DNA of 64,000 nt from the NCBI RefSeq assembly GCF_001555965.1, contig NZ_LSHX01000003.1, forward strand, positions 1 through 64,000. The letters run 5' to 3'. The notes beneath the pieces are model-generated. The model was not told where the DNA came from. It ran no database searches and saw only the letters and a list, made by a program, of their open reading frames with translations. This DNA comes from Sphingomonas sp. CCH21-G11 (GTDB lineage: Bacteria > Pseudomonadota > Alphaproteobacteria > Sphingomonadales > Sphingomonadaceae). The position numbers and the translations under genes were made by a program. Below, one piece after another: positions 34,937 to 43,254 of the stretch; position 1 is the first letter of the stretch; the number at the start of each line of letters is the position of its first letter.

Positions 34937-36745
34937 CTATCTCCGCTTGCGCTGTCGCTTGGGCTTGACGGGTGCCGGCGCGATCGGAACCGGCGGGGTG
35001 GCTGCGGCGGGCTGGACCGCCACCGTATCGATCGGGATGATCCGCGGGGTGATCAGGAACAGCCGCTCGGTCTTCTGCCGGCGCTTGCTGCGCGACTTGA
35101 ACAGCTCGCCCAGCACCGGAATGTCGCCGAGCAGCGGGATCTTGGTCTCCGCATCGAAATCCGCATTGACGGTCAGTCCGCCCAGCAGCAGCCCCTCGCC
35201 CTCGTTGATCATCGCCTGGGTATTGACGCTGGCGCGATCCACGATCGGGATATCGTCGACCTCGGCATCGAGCACCGCGCCATCCTCGACACCCACGACC
35301 ATGCGGATGCGCGTCTGGCCGTTGTCGTACAGAACATGCGGGTTGACGCGAAGCACGGTGCCGGCGGTCACGTTGAACAGGTCGACCTGGCGGTCGCCGG
35401 CCACGCGGACATAGAAGGTCCGGGTGCGGTCGAACACCGCCTCGACATTCGACAGCGTGACGATCTGGGGCCGCGACACGACGCGGGCCGCGCCCTTTTC
35501 CTCCAGCGCGCTCAGCCGCCCGATGAATTCGCGGTTGGACCCGATCACCCCCGACAGCGACAGGCCCCGATTGACCTGGCCGAGCCGGGTGAAGTCGACG
35601 GCGGGATCGCCGGTGCGACGGACGATGTCGCCGCCGAACAGCGAGCTGAAGCCTTGGCTCTGGATCCGCCAGTTGATACCCAGCTCGCGCAGGCGGTCGA
35701 TGTTGAGGTCGATGATCGTCGCCTCGAGCTCGACGATCATCGGCCGGACGTCGAGGGCGCGGACCAGCCCTTCATAAGCGGGCATGTTCTCCGGCCGGTC
35801 GCGCACGACGACCGCGTTGATCGACGGATCGATCGCGATGCGGGGACCGCGCTGGGCATAGCCAGGCCCGCTCTCTGCCGCGACCGCAGGGCCCGGCGGC
35901 AAGCCGAGCAGTTCGTCCTCATAGGGCGCGATCTGGGGCGTCTGCGCGGGACCGGGCGGCACGGCGTTCAACCCCCGGCCGCCCAGGCGCGGCTGGCTCT
36001 GGCGCACCGAGCGCCCGCCATAGCTTGCATAGACGCTGCCGGCGACGGGCGCGCCGTCGCCCATGATGCGACTGAGCGTCGATCCGACACCGGGCACGAT
36101 CAGCTCGCGGCCACCCGCCATCAGCGTCGTATCGTCGGCGCGGGCATAGCGCAGATAGAAGACGCGAAGCTCATAGGGCTCGACCCGCTGATAGCCGCGG
36201 CCGCGCGCCGGGCTGATCTGGGCGGTTTGCGGAATGTCGGGCCGCGTGGGCAGCGCGCTCGCCAGCTGCGCGACCTGGTCGAGGAACTTGGGCACGCCGG
36301 TTGCGAGCACCGCGTCCTCCGACACGGCGCGGACCTGGTTGATGCTGTCCGAAAGTCCCGATTGGTTGACCGCCGACACCAGCTCGCCGCCGCGCCGCGA
36401 CACGACCGGGATCGTGCGGCTCTGCACCTGGCCGGCGGGATAGACGATCACCGTCGACCCGTCATGATAGGCGACGAGGTTGAACGAGCGCGCAATCTGG
36501 CTCCACACGGTCGCGGCCGCGCCCTCGAACCGGCCGTTGATCCGACCCTTGACGGCAGGGTCCACGCTGACCGTCAGGCCGGCCGAGGAAAAGAAGCGGC
36601 GGATGAATGCCGCGACCTCGTCGTTGCGGGCATTGAGCGCGACGCGACGATCGGCAAAGGGCGGGTCGCCCGCCGCAGCGGGAACCGCCGACAGGGCCAG
36701 GCCGGCGGTGGCAAGGATCGTCGTCATCAGACGGCGCACGGTCAT
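34937..36745 (-). CDS. sctC: T3SS outer-membrane secretin SctC
   Basis: A 602-residue secretin. The signal peptide (LMTTILATAGLALSAVPAAAG) is followed by an N0 domain (VALNARNDEVAAFIRRFFSSAG, VDPAVKGRINGRF), an N1/N3 domain with long Pro-rich inserts, and the C-terminal gate. The gate has ELEATIIDLNIDRLRELGINWRI, ALEEKGAARVVSRPQIVTLSNVEA, GLLLGGLTV, IPLLGDIPVLGELF and RLFLITPRIIP. A 30-residue basic/proline tail (PVKPKRQRKRR) ends it. ATG at 36745 overlaps the sctV stop by four bases. Confidence 0.95.
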   Translation of the reverse strand: MTVRRLMTTILATAGLALSAVPAAAGDPPFADRRVALNARNDEVAAFIRRFFSSAGLTVSVDPAVKGRINGRFEGAAATVWSQIARSFNLVAYHDGSTVIVYPAGQVQSRTIPVVSRRGGELVSAVNQSGLSDSINQVRAVSEDAVLATGVPKFLDQVAQLASALPTRPDIPQTAQISPARGRGYQRVEPYELRVFYLRYARADDTTLMAGGRELIVPGVGSTLSRIMGDGAPVAGSVYASYGGRSVRQSQPRLGGRGLNAVPPGPAQTPQIAPYEDELLGLPPGPAVAAESGPGYAQRGPRIAIDPSINAVVVRDRPENMPAYEGLVRALDVRPMIVELEATIIDLNIDRLRELGINWRIQSQGFSSLFGGDIVRRTGDPAVDFTRLGQVNRGLSLSGVIGSNREFIGRLSALEEKGAARVVSRPQIVTLSNVEAVFDRTRTFYVRVAGDRQVDLFNVTAGTVLRVNPHVLYDNGQTRIRMVVGVEDGAVLDAEVDDIPIVDRASVNTQAMINEGEGLLLGGLTVNADFDAETKIPLLGDIPVLGELFKSRSKRRQKTERLFLITPRIIPIDTVAVQPAAATPPVPIAPAPVKPKRQRKRR

Positions 36746-38700
36746 TCGGCAGCTCCCAAACCCACATCCTCCTCGATCGTGATCGGTGTCCGGTCGAACT
36801 GCGCGACGATGTCGAGCGGCACGCTGGGCGACAGCTCGTTGAAGGCGAGCACGGGCGTGTCGAACACGTCGCCGGCGATCAGCCGCCGCAGCGGCCGGCG
36901 CAGGTCGAACGCGGTGACGATCGCCCGCGCCCCGCACGAGGCGAGCTCGCGCTTGAGCATCGCAATCATCGTGCGCGCCTGTTCGGGCTCCATCGCCAGA
37001 CGGGCCACGCCGTCGACGGGCCGGACATTGTCGCGCAGAAAGGATTCGAGCGTCGCGCCGACGATCAGCACGCGCAGCCGCCCGTCGGTGCACAGGGGCG
37101 GGGTCAGATACCGCTTGACCGCAACCCGGGTCATGTCCGCGATGGGGATCGCGTTGCGTTCGGACTGACCGGCATCCGCGATCGCCTCCAGCACGTCGCG
37201 CAGGTTGCGCAGCGACACTTCTTCCTCGACAAGCAGGCGGATGACCTCCGCGATGCGGGCGGTCGGCACCGCGCGCACCGCTTCCTTGACGACATCGGGA
37301 TATTCCGCGCCGATCCGGTTGAGCAGCGTCGTCACCTCCTGCAGGCCCAGAAACTGGCCGACATTGCGCCGCAATGCGTTCTCGACCTCGGGCAGGACCC
37401 GGTCGACCTCGCCCGGGTCGAAGCTGCCCGACGCTACCGGCGCCTCGTTGACGAACAGCGCCCAGCGTCCGCGCTGGCCCGCCCCCGGCGCGATCTCGAT
37501 CGGCGGGACGGCGAGGCCGATCCGCGCCTGGATGCGATCTAGCAGGCGGCTCGCCTCTGCGCTCAGCGTGGCGACCATCGCTGCATCCAGTCCGTCGGCC
37601 GACAGTTCCAGCACCAGCGGCTTGACCGGGGCCAGTGCGCCGGGCCGCGCCTCGATCCGATCGGGCAGCGCCGCCGGGCGGCTGTCGAGCCGGCGCGCGC
37701 GGCCGCTGATCCACACCCGGCCGGCGGGCAATTGCCACGCGCCCCCAAAGGCCAGCGCAAGCGCGAGCGCGAGGAAAACCAGCGTCGGAAAACCGGGGAT
37801 CAGCCCCAGCAGCACGCACAGCCCGGCGGCGATGAACAGGACGCGCGGCTTGCCCGACAATTGGCGCGCGATTGCCGGGCCAAGCTCGCGGTCCTTGTCC
37901 TCGTCGGTCGTGCGCGTGACCAGCAACCCCGCCGCCATCGCGCTGAACAATGCGGGAAGCTGGGCGACCAGCCCGTCGCCGATCGTCAGGATGGAATAGG
38001 TGTGGACCGCGTCGCCCGCCGACATGCCGCGGTTGAACACGCCGATCGCCAGCCCGCCGATCAGGTTGACGAGGACGATCACGATCGACGCGATCGCATC
38101 GCCCTTCACGAACTTCATCGCGCCGTCGAGGCTGCCGTGCAGCTTGCTCTCCAGCTCGAGCGTGCGGCGGCGCGCGCGCGCTTCGTCCTTGTCGATCAGG
38201 CCCGAGCGCAGGTCGCTGTCGATCGACAATTGCTTGCCGGGCATGGCGTCCAGGCTGAACCGTGCCGCCACCTCGGCCACGCGCTCGGCCCCTTTCGAGA
38301 TGACGATGAACTGCACGATCGTGATGATCAGGAACACGACGATCCCGACGATCAGGTCACCGCCCGCCACCATCTCGCCGAACTGCTGGACGATCGCGCC
38401 GGCATGCGCCTCCGTCAGGATCATCCGCGTCGTCGCGATCGACAGCGATAGCCGGAACAACGTCGACAGGAGCAGGACGGTCGGGAAGGTGGACAGGTCG
38501 AGCGGTTTGGCGATGTAGAGCGTGCTGAGCAGCAGCAGCACGCCGATCGTCATGTTCGCCGCGATCAGGAGGTCGAGGACGACCGCAGGCAGCGGCAGGA
38601 TGAGCAGGCCGACGACGGCGACGACCAGGCCGACGAGCAACAGGTCGGCGGCGCGAATGCCGCCCCTCGGCAGCTTCGCGAGCATGGCGGCGAAACTCAC
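36742..38700 (-). CDS. sctV: T3SS export gate SctV
   Basis: A 652-residue FlhA/LcrD-family protein. Seven to eight membrane helices occupy residues 15-330. The FHIPEP signature region is present as VLLLSTLFRLSLSIATTRMIL and KGAERVAEVAARFSLDAMPGKQLSID. The cytosolic domain contains VGQFLGLQEVTTLLN, EYPDVVKEAVRAVPTARIAEVIRLLVEEEVSLRNLRDVLEAI and ALFVNEAPV. The likely start is GTG at 38700, overlapping the transglycosylase stop (GTGA), five codons before the first ATG. It forms the nonameric gate and chaperone dock. Confidence 0.95.
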   Translation of the reverse strand: MSFAAMLAKLPRGGIRAADLLLVGLVVAVVGLLILPLPAVVLDLLIAANMTIGVLLLLSTLYIAKPLDLSTFPTVLLLSTLFRLSLSIATTRMILTEAHAGAIVQQFGEMVAGGDLIVGIVVFLIITIVQFIVISKGAERVAEVAARFSLDAMPGKQLSIDSDLRSGLIDKDEARARRRTLELESKLHGSLDGAMKFVKGDAIASIVIVLVNLIGGLAIGVFNRGMSAGDAVHTYSILTIGDGLVAQLPALFSAMAAGLLVTRTTDEDKDRELGPAIARQLSGKPRVLFIAAGLCVLLGLIPGFPTLVFLALALALAFGGAWQLPAGRVWISGRARRLDSRPAALPDRIEARPGALAPVKPLVLELSADGLDAAMVATLSAEASRLLDRIQARIGLAVPPIEIAPGAGQRGRWALFVNEAPVASGSFDPGEVDRVLPEVENALRRNVGQFLGLQEVTTLLNRIGAEYPDVVKEAVRAVPTARIAEVIRLLVEEEVSLRNLRDVLEAIADAGQSERNAIPIADMTRVAVKRYLTPPLCTDGRLRVLIVGATLESFLRDNVRPVDGVARLAMEPEQARTMIAMLKRELASCGARAIVTAFDLRRPLRRLIAGDVFDTPVLAFNELSPSVPLDIVAQFDRTPITIEEDVGLGAAE

Positions 38701-39467
38701 CGGCCCGGCCCGGTTCCGCTGCGAAGTTGCTGATAACGCGCCATCACGCGACCGACATAGGTGCGGGTTTCCGCATAGGGCGGCACGCGGTTGCCATACC
38801 GGGCGACGGCACCCTCCCCGGCGTTGTACGCGCTCAGGATCAGCTCGAAATTGGTGCCGTAGCGCCGCTGCAACCGCTTCAGGTGGCGGGCACCGGCGTC
38901 GATGTTGGTCGCCGGATCGAACAATGCAGGGTCGGCCACCCCCAGGCCGCGGCCGGTCGCGGGCATGATCTGCATCAGCCCGCGCGCACCGGCCCTCGAC
39001 ACCGCGCGCGCGCGATAGGCCGACTCGGTGGCGATGACCGCGTGCAGGAAGAGCGGGTCGATGCGATGCCGGCTCGCCGCGCGGCCGATCACGTCGTCGA
39101 ACTGCGAATAGGAAAGCCGCGTGACCGTCCCGGCCGGCGCGGTCGGCGGCGACCAGCTGGACTGCGACGCGCCGGACGCATTGCGCGCGTCCTCGGGATC
39201 GGGCTTGACCCCGATGATCCGCACGATGTCCGGTCCCGGCTGGACCGGCACCGTCGGGGTGGCGACCATCCGGTCCGTACAGGCAGCCAGTGAGGACGAT
39301 CGCAATTGAGGTGAAGATGTCGCCGTCCGGATTTTGGACGCGATCGGGCATTCGTCAAGAACTCCCGTATTGAACGGGTCCTTCGCGAAAGACGGTTTTG
39401 CCCATGATACCGATACCGACAGTAAAGCTGCCGCAGCGCATTGAATGATTACCCGGGCTTCGATCAT
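38697..39467 (-). CDS. T3SS-associated lytic transglycosylase
   Basis: A 256-residue exported SLT-fold enzyme. The N-terminus (MIEARVIIQCAAAALLSVSVS, cleavage near SFA) is a signal peptide. The catalytic Glu is in HAVIATESAYRARAVS, followed by GARGLMQIMPATGRGLGV, NIDAGARHLKRLQRRYG and LSAYNAGEGAV. Such enzymes (IpgF, HrpH) open peptidoglycan for the injectisome. It is the first gene of the minus-strand sct operon. Start choice is uncertain: codons upstream of residue 60 are in lower-GC sequence, and a lipobox-like SLAAC lies near residue 65. Confidence 0.88.
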   Translation of the reverse strand: MIEARVIIQCAAAALLSVSVSWAKPSFAKDPFNTGVLDECPIASKIRTATSSPQLRSSSLAACTDRMVATPTVPVQPGPDIVRIIGVKPDPEDARNASGASQSSWSPPTAPAGTVTRLSYSQFDDVIGRAASRHRIDPLFLHAVIATESAYRARAVSRAGARGLMQIMPATGRGLGVADPALFDPATNIDAGARHLKRLQRRYGTNFELILSAYNAGEGAVARYGNRVPPYAETRTYVGRVMARYQQLRSGTGPGR

Positions 39468-39908
39468 GCACACGATCTCCACACACCGTCTGTTACGCAC
39501 CCGAAACCCGTTCGCGGACTGGAAAGTCCGGAATTCAGGACATCGCGCCGACTCGCTTCTGCTCGCGCCGTCGAGCTGCGAATGCTGCAATTTTGTCCTC
39601 CGTATCAAGTAGGAAGTGTGCCAAGTGCGATGAACCGTGCGTTCATTTACGGTGAATGGAGTTTTCGCTGCGGCCAGATGATACACGTAACAACTTTTCG
39701 TCAATAAATGGCTTTTCATTGCGGGATCGTAATGTCCTAGAAATCACTCGGATCGCCACACTGTCCCGGCATTTACTTGACGCTGTCACCAATCTGCCAT
39801 CATCCTTTGCCTAGCGATATGAGTCATGAACTGATCTATTATCCGCGACTTGCTTGCAATAATTCCTAGTCTTCCCGGGCGTTCGTCTGACGCCAACCGG
39901 AGCAGTGG
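39468..39908. promoter_or_regulatory. AT-rich divergent control region of the two sct operons
   Basis: This 441-bp gap is much richer in A+T than its surroundings (stretches such as TTTTCGTCAATAAATGGCTTTTCATT) and holds no credible gene. It must carry promoters for both sct operons. TTGACG at 39777-39782 is a possible plus-strand -35. TCGGATCG (39748-39755) is the 8-bp core of the cargo box, but the flanking half-sites are poorly matched. AT-richness is often a sign of H-NS/MucR-type silencing; that is inference. Confidence 0.6.
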
Positions 39909-41036
39909 ATGGCCGAGAAGAATGACGGCGGCGACAAGACCGAGAAGCCGACCCTCAAGCGGCTGCGCGACGCCCGCAACAAGGGCGATGTGGCGAAGTC
40001 GAAGGACTTTGGCGCCGCGATCGGCCTGGTCATGTGGCTGCTGCTGTTCCTCGGCGCGGCCGGCTTCATCGGCGTGCGGATCGCCGCCTTTGCCGACCTC
40101 GCCGTCGCGCGCGCGACCTCAGGCGATTTCAGCACGTCGCTGAGCGTGGTGGGATGGTCGGCCGGCGCGATCGTGTTGTTGGCGGCCGCGGCGACATTGC
40201 TGCCGTCGGCGGTGATGGGCGTCGCGGGCGAATTCTTTCAGGTCGGCGCCCTGTTCAGCACGGAGAAGCTGAAGCCCAAGCTCGACACGCTCAACCCGGT
40301 CGAGGGACTGAAGCGGATGATCAGCCTCGACAATCTGTTCGAGCTCGCCAAGACGCTGATCAAGGCGCTGCTGGTGCTCGGCGCCGCCGGCATCGTGCTG
40401 GCCGGATCGGTCGACGAATATGCCGCGCTGGCGCATGCGGCCGCGTGGATGCCGTTCCCCGGCAGTGGATCGGGGATCGCGGCCGCGGTGCTCGACCTTC
40501 TGCGTGCGCTGACGATCCAGCTGGTCGCCTGGTCAGTGGCGATCTTCCTGCTCGTCGCGCTGGCCGACCGGCTATGGACGCAGCACCGCTACATCAAGAA
40601 GCTGATGATGAGCCGGCGCGACATTCGCCAGGAACACAAGGACAATGAAGGCGACCCGATGCTGAAGGCACAGCGTCGCCAGCTGCACGAGGAATGGGCG
40701 AACCGCAATGCGGTGCAGGCCAGCCGCAACGCCAACGTCCTGCTGACCAATCCGACCCACCTCGCCATCGCGCTGGATTATGACCCGGCGGACTGTCCGG
40801 TTCCGATGGTCGCGGCGAAGGGAGAGGGGCCGCTAGCCGCCGCGATGCGCAAGGCGGCGGTCGAGGCCGACGTGCCGATCGTGCGCAATGTCGGGCTGGC
40901 CCGTCGGCTATGGGCGACCGCCGAGATCAACGAGATCATCCCGGAAGCCGAATTCGACGCCATTGCCGAGATCATCCTGTGGGCCCGACGCGCCCGCGCA
41001 GGCGATGTCCAGCCGATCCGCGAGGATGCCGAATGA
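39909..41036 (+). CDS. sctU: T3SS export switch protein SctU
   Basis: A 375-residue FlhB/YscU-family protein. It starts with MAEKNDGGDKTEKPTLKRLRDARNKGDVAKS (family-typical charged N-terminus), followed by four membrane helices (residues about 30-225). The cytosolic domain has the autocleavage motif NPTH (Asn281-His284) in NVLLTNPTHLAIALDY and continues with PMVAAKGEGPLAAAMRKAA. Cleavage between Asn and Pro permits substrate switching. It is first in the plus-strand operon and overlaps the next gene by four bases. Confidence 0.96.
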   Translation: MAEKNDGGDKTEKPTLKRLRDARNKGDVAKSKDFGAAIGLVMWLLLFLGAAGFIGVRIAAFADLAVARATSGDFSTSLSVVGWSAGAIVLLAAAATLLPSAVMGVAGEFFQVGALFSTEKLKPKLDTLNPVEGLKRMISLDNLFELAKTLIKALLVLGAAGIVLAGSVDEYAALAHAAAWMPFPGSGSGIAAAVLDLLRALTIQLVAWSVAIFLLVALADRLWTQHRYIKKLMMSRRDIRQEHKDNEGDPMLKAQRRQLHEEWANRNAVQASRNANVLLTNPTHLAIALDYDPADCPVPMVAAKGEGPLAAAMRKAAVEADVPIVRNVGLARRLWATAEINEIIPEAEFDAIAEIILWARRARAGDVQPIREDAE

Positions 41037-41347
41037 ACATTCTGGCGATATTGTCCAGCCTGCTGGCGGTGGTGATCGCGCTCGCGATCGTGCTCGGCCT
41101 CGCCTGGATCGCGTTGCGCGCGCTCAAACGCTGGCAGGACCGCTTCACGGGTGTGCGTGGCGAGGACGATCGCACGATCCGTTTCCTGCGCGCGCTGCCG
41201 GTCGGCCAGAACGAGCGCGTCGCGATGATCGAGGTGAATGACGAAGTGCTGCTGATCGGGGTGACCCCCGGCGGCGTCACCCTGCTGCGCCATTGGCCGG
41301 CGGGCGCAGGCGGCCGTGCGGCGACGATGGAGAATCCCGATGCGTGA
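41033..41347 (+). CDS. FliO-like membrane protein inside the T3SS operon
   Basis: A 104-residue protein with one N-terminal membrane helix (LAILSSLLAVVIALAIVLGLAWIAL). A short cytosolic domain reads FLRALPVGQNERVAMIEVNDEVLLIGVTPGGVTLL. This is the FliO/FliZ pattern (l.vGp...v.lv.v.....lLGvT...i.LL). FliO is a flagellar scaffold for FliP (SctR homologue) assembly and is normally absent from injectisomes. It overlaps sctU (ATGA) and sctQ-N (8 bp). The domain call is by eye but the context is compelling. Confidence 0.75.
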   Translation: MNILAILSSLLAVVIALAIVLGLAWIALRALKRWQDRFTGVRGEDDRTIRFLRALPVGQNERVAMIEVNDEVLLIGVTPGGVTLLRHWPAGAGGRAATMENPDA

Positions 41348-42023
41348 CCTGATCGCCACCTTGCCGCAGGTCGACGCGGACGATGCCGATCGGCGCAACC
41401 GCCTGCTCGGCGCGCTGAACGGCTGGGTCGTCGACGACGGCGTTGTCCGGGCCCGGATCGCCGGACCACCCGACGCGCTGCGCGACTGGGTCATGTGCGG
41501 CAACGGCGCGGCGATCGGCTTCGACCAGCACGGCGGCGCGCCCTGCGGCTTGCCCGGTGGGGATGGCGTCGCCGCCGTCGATCTGATCGACCGGTTCGAA
41601 CCGCTGCTCGCCCTGATCGAACGCGCGCTCGGCATCGCGATCGACCCCGAGCGTGTCGACCCCCGGCCTCCGGCCGGCGGGCTGCCGGTCGAGCTGGCGA
41701 CGCTGGATGCCCGATGGGGCGTCGCCGACCGGCTATGGCTGATCGTGCCGCGGGACCTGGCGCTGCTGGCGGCCAGCGGACCCTTCGCGTCGCCATTGGC
41801 GGCGCATGTCACGCTCGACGGTCGCCTGCACTTCCCCGGCCCTCGCCTGTCGCCCCTCGACGCCGCCGAGCTGGGTGCCGGCGACCTGGTGCTGATCGGC
41901 GCAGGCCCGTTCGATGCCGTGCTCGACGCCGACGGCGTGCCACCATGTCGCGGGCGCTTCGATCCCGGCACGCGCGTCTTCACCCCGACTGCGTTCACGC
42001 AAGGAGTCCCGAATGGCGGATGA
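41340..42023 (+). CDS. sctQ: T3SS C-ring/pod protein SctQ, N-terminal part
   Basis: A 227-residue protein resembling the N-terminal and middle regions of SctQ/HrcQa (DRFEPLLALIERALG, RLWLIVPRDLALLAA and a SpoA1-like strand set with LGAGDLVLIGAGPFDAVLDADG). It lacks the terminal SpoA domain, which is encoded by the next, overlapping gene. Together they should form the sorting-platform pods. The start at 41340 overlaps the FliO-like stop. Confidence 0.8.
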   Translation: MRDLIATLPQVDADDADRRNRLLGALNGWVVDDGVVRARIAGPPDALRDWVMCGNGAAIGFDQHGGAPCGLPGGDGVAAVDLIDRFEPLLALIERALGIAIDPERVDPRPPAGGLPVELATLDARWGVADRLWLIVPRDLALLAASGPFASPLAAHVTLDGRLHFPGPRLSPLDAAELGAGDLVLIGAGPFDAVLDADGVPPCRGRFDPGTRVFTPTAFTQGVPNGG

Positions 42024-42303
42024 TCCCGAAACCGGCGTTGCGCCCGCACCGGCCGACATACCGGGCGCCGAACCCCCCGCGGCGCGGTTCGCGGTGCCCG
42101 TCACGATCGCGCTCGACCGCCAGGCGATCCCGCTTGGCCGGCTGCAGGCGGTGCGCGAGGGTGCGGTGCTGCCGGTCGAGACCGCCGACGGCGCGCTTCG
42201 GGTCGAGCTGCTGGCGGGCGGTCGCGCTTTTGCCCGCGGCACGCTGGTCGGGGTCGGCGACGGCTATGGCGTGCTGGTCGATGCGCTGGTGAGCGAGCAC
42301 TGA
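42013..42303 (+). CDS. sctQ: T3SS C-ring/pod protein SctQ, C-terminal SpoA part
   Basis: A 96-residue FliN/HrcQb-like SpoA protein: FAVPVTIALDRQAIPLGRLQAVREGAVLPVE and GTLVGVGDGYGVLVDALV. It has its own AAGGAG ribosome site (42001-42006), and its ATG lies inside the 3' end of the N-terminal gene. This is a genuinely split SctQ, as in Pseudomonas syringae HrcQa/HrcQb, rather than an internal-start product of one gene. Confidence 0.85.
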   Translation: MADDPETGVAPAPADIPGAEPPAARFAVPVTIALDRQAIPLGRLQAVREGAVLPVETADGALRVELLAGGRAFARGTLVGVGDGYGVLVDALVSEH

Positions 42304-42306
42304 GCG

Positions 42307-42957
42307 ATGGACCTGTCGAGCTTCACGCCGGGCTCCGCGCTCGTCACGGTCGTGCTGATCGCGCTCGCGCCGTTCTTTGCGGTGATGGTGACGTCGTTCA
42401 CCAAGATCGTCGTGGTGCTCAGCCTGATCCGCAACGCGCTCGGGCTTCAGCAGGTGCCGCCCAATCTGGTGCTCAACGGCCTGGCGCTGATCCTCTCGCT
42501 CTATGTCATGTACCCGACGATCCAGCAGATGGCGGCGGCGTCGGGCGAGACCGAGGTGCCGGCGCAGACCGACCAGCTGTTTGCCGCCGCCGATCGTTCG
42601 AAAGAGCCGCTGCGCGCATTCCTGATCCGCCACAGCGACCCCGGCGAGCGTGCATTCTTTCAGCGCACTCAGGCACGCGTCGCCGAGCGGTCGGGCACCG
42701 CGCCCGCGCGCGATACCGATTTCATCGTCGTCATTCCTGCCTTCGTCGTCAAGGAACTGACCGTCGCGTTCCAGATCGGCTTCCTCATCTTTCTTCCATT
42801 CCTGGTCATCGATCTGGTCATCTCCAACATCCTGCTGGCGCTGGGCATGATGATGCTGTCGCCGGTCACCATCTCGCTGCCGTTCAAACTGTTGCTGTTC
42901 GTGCTGATCGATGGCTGGGTGAAGATCAGCCACGGGCTGGTGCTCAGCTATGTCTAG
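42307..42957 (+). CDS. sctR: T3SS export apparatus protein SctR
   Basis: A 216-residue FliP/YscR-family protein with signature FFAVMVTSFTKIVVVLSLIRNALGLQQVPPN, a periplasmic loop (EPLRAFLIRHSDPGERAFF) and helices FLIFLPFLVIDLVISNILLALGMMMLSP and PFKLLLFVLIDGW. Five copies would form the core of the export gate. It follows the SpoA gene by three bases. Confidence 0.96.
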   Translation: MDLSSFTPGSALVTVVLIALAPFFAVMVTSFTKIVVVLSLIRNALGLQQVPPNLVLNGLALILSLYVMYPTIQQMAAASGETEVPAQTDQLFAAADRSKEPLRAFLIRHSDPGERAFFQRTQARVAERSGTAPARDTDFIVVIPAFVVKELTVAFQIGFLIFLPFLVIDLVISNILLALGMMMLSPVTISLPFKLLLFVLIDGWVKISHGLVLSYV

Positions 42958-42984
42958 CCGGATGCGGGCCAGCGGAGCGCGATC

Positions 42985-43254
42985 GTGACCGAATCGATCG
43001 TCGGGGTCACCGTCGAGGCGTTGTGGCTGGTGCTGCTGTTGTCCGCGCCGCCGATCATCGCGGCATCGGCGGTGGGGCTGCTCGTGGCGATCGTCCAGGC
43101 CGCCACCCAGCTTCAGGAACAGACGCTGCAATACACGCTCAAATTCTTCGCGGTGGTGCTGACGCTGTTCGTCACCGCGTCGCTTCTGGCGGCCACGCTG
43201 TACCGCTTTGCCGACACGATCTTCGTCAATTTCCCCGGCATGGTGCGCGGATGA
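42985..43254 (+). CDS. sctS: T3SS export apparatus protein SctS
   Basis: An 89-residue, two-helix FliQ/YscS-family protein: VEALWLVLLLSAPPIIAASAVGLLVAIVQAATQLQEQTL and KFFAVVLTLFVTASLLAATLYRFA. PPI, GL.VAI.QA.TQ.QEQTL is the family signature. It overlaps sctT by four bases. Confidence 0.95.
   Translation: MTESIVGVTVEALWLVLLLSAPPIIAASAVGLLVAIVQAATQLQEQTLQYTLKFFAVVLTLFVTASLLAATLYRFADTIFVNFPGMVRG

Noticed and set aside
35336..37168. 610-codon plus-strand frame opposite sctC/sctV
   Set aside because: Antisense to two well-identified T3SS genes, and no motif was seen.
39468..39908. hrp box or plant-inducible-promoter box upstream of the sct operons
   Set aside because: No GGAACC-N15/16-CCAC or TTCGC-N15-TTCGC match was found by eye. 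A full matrix search could still change this.
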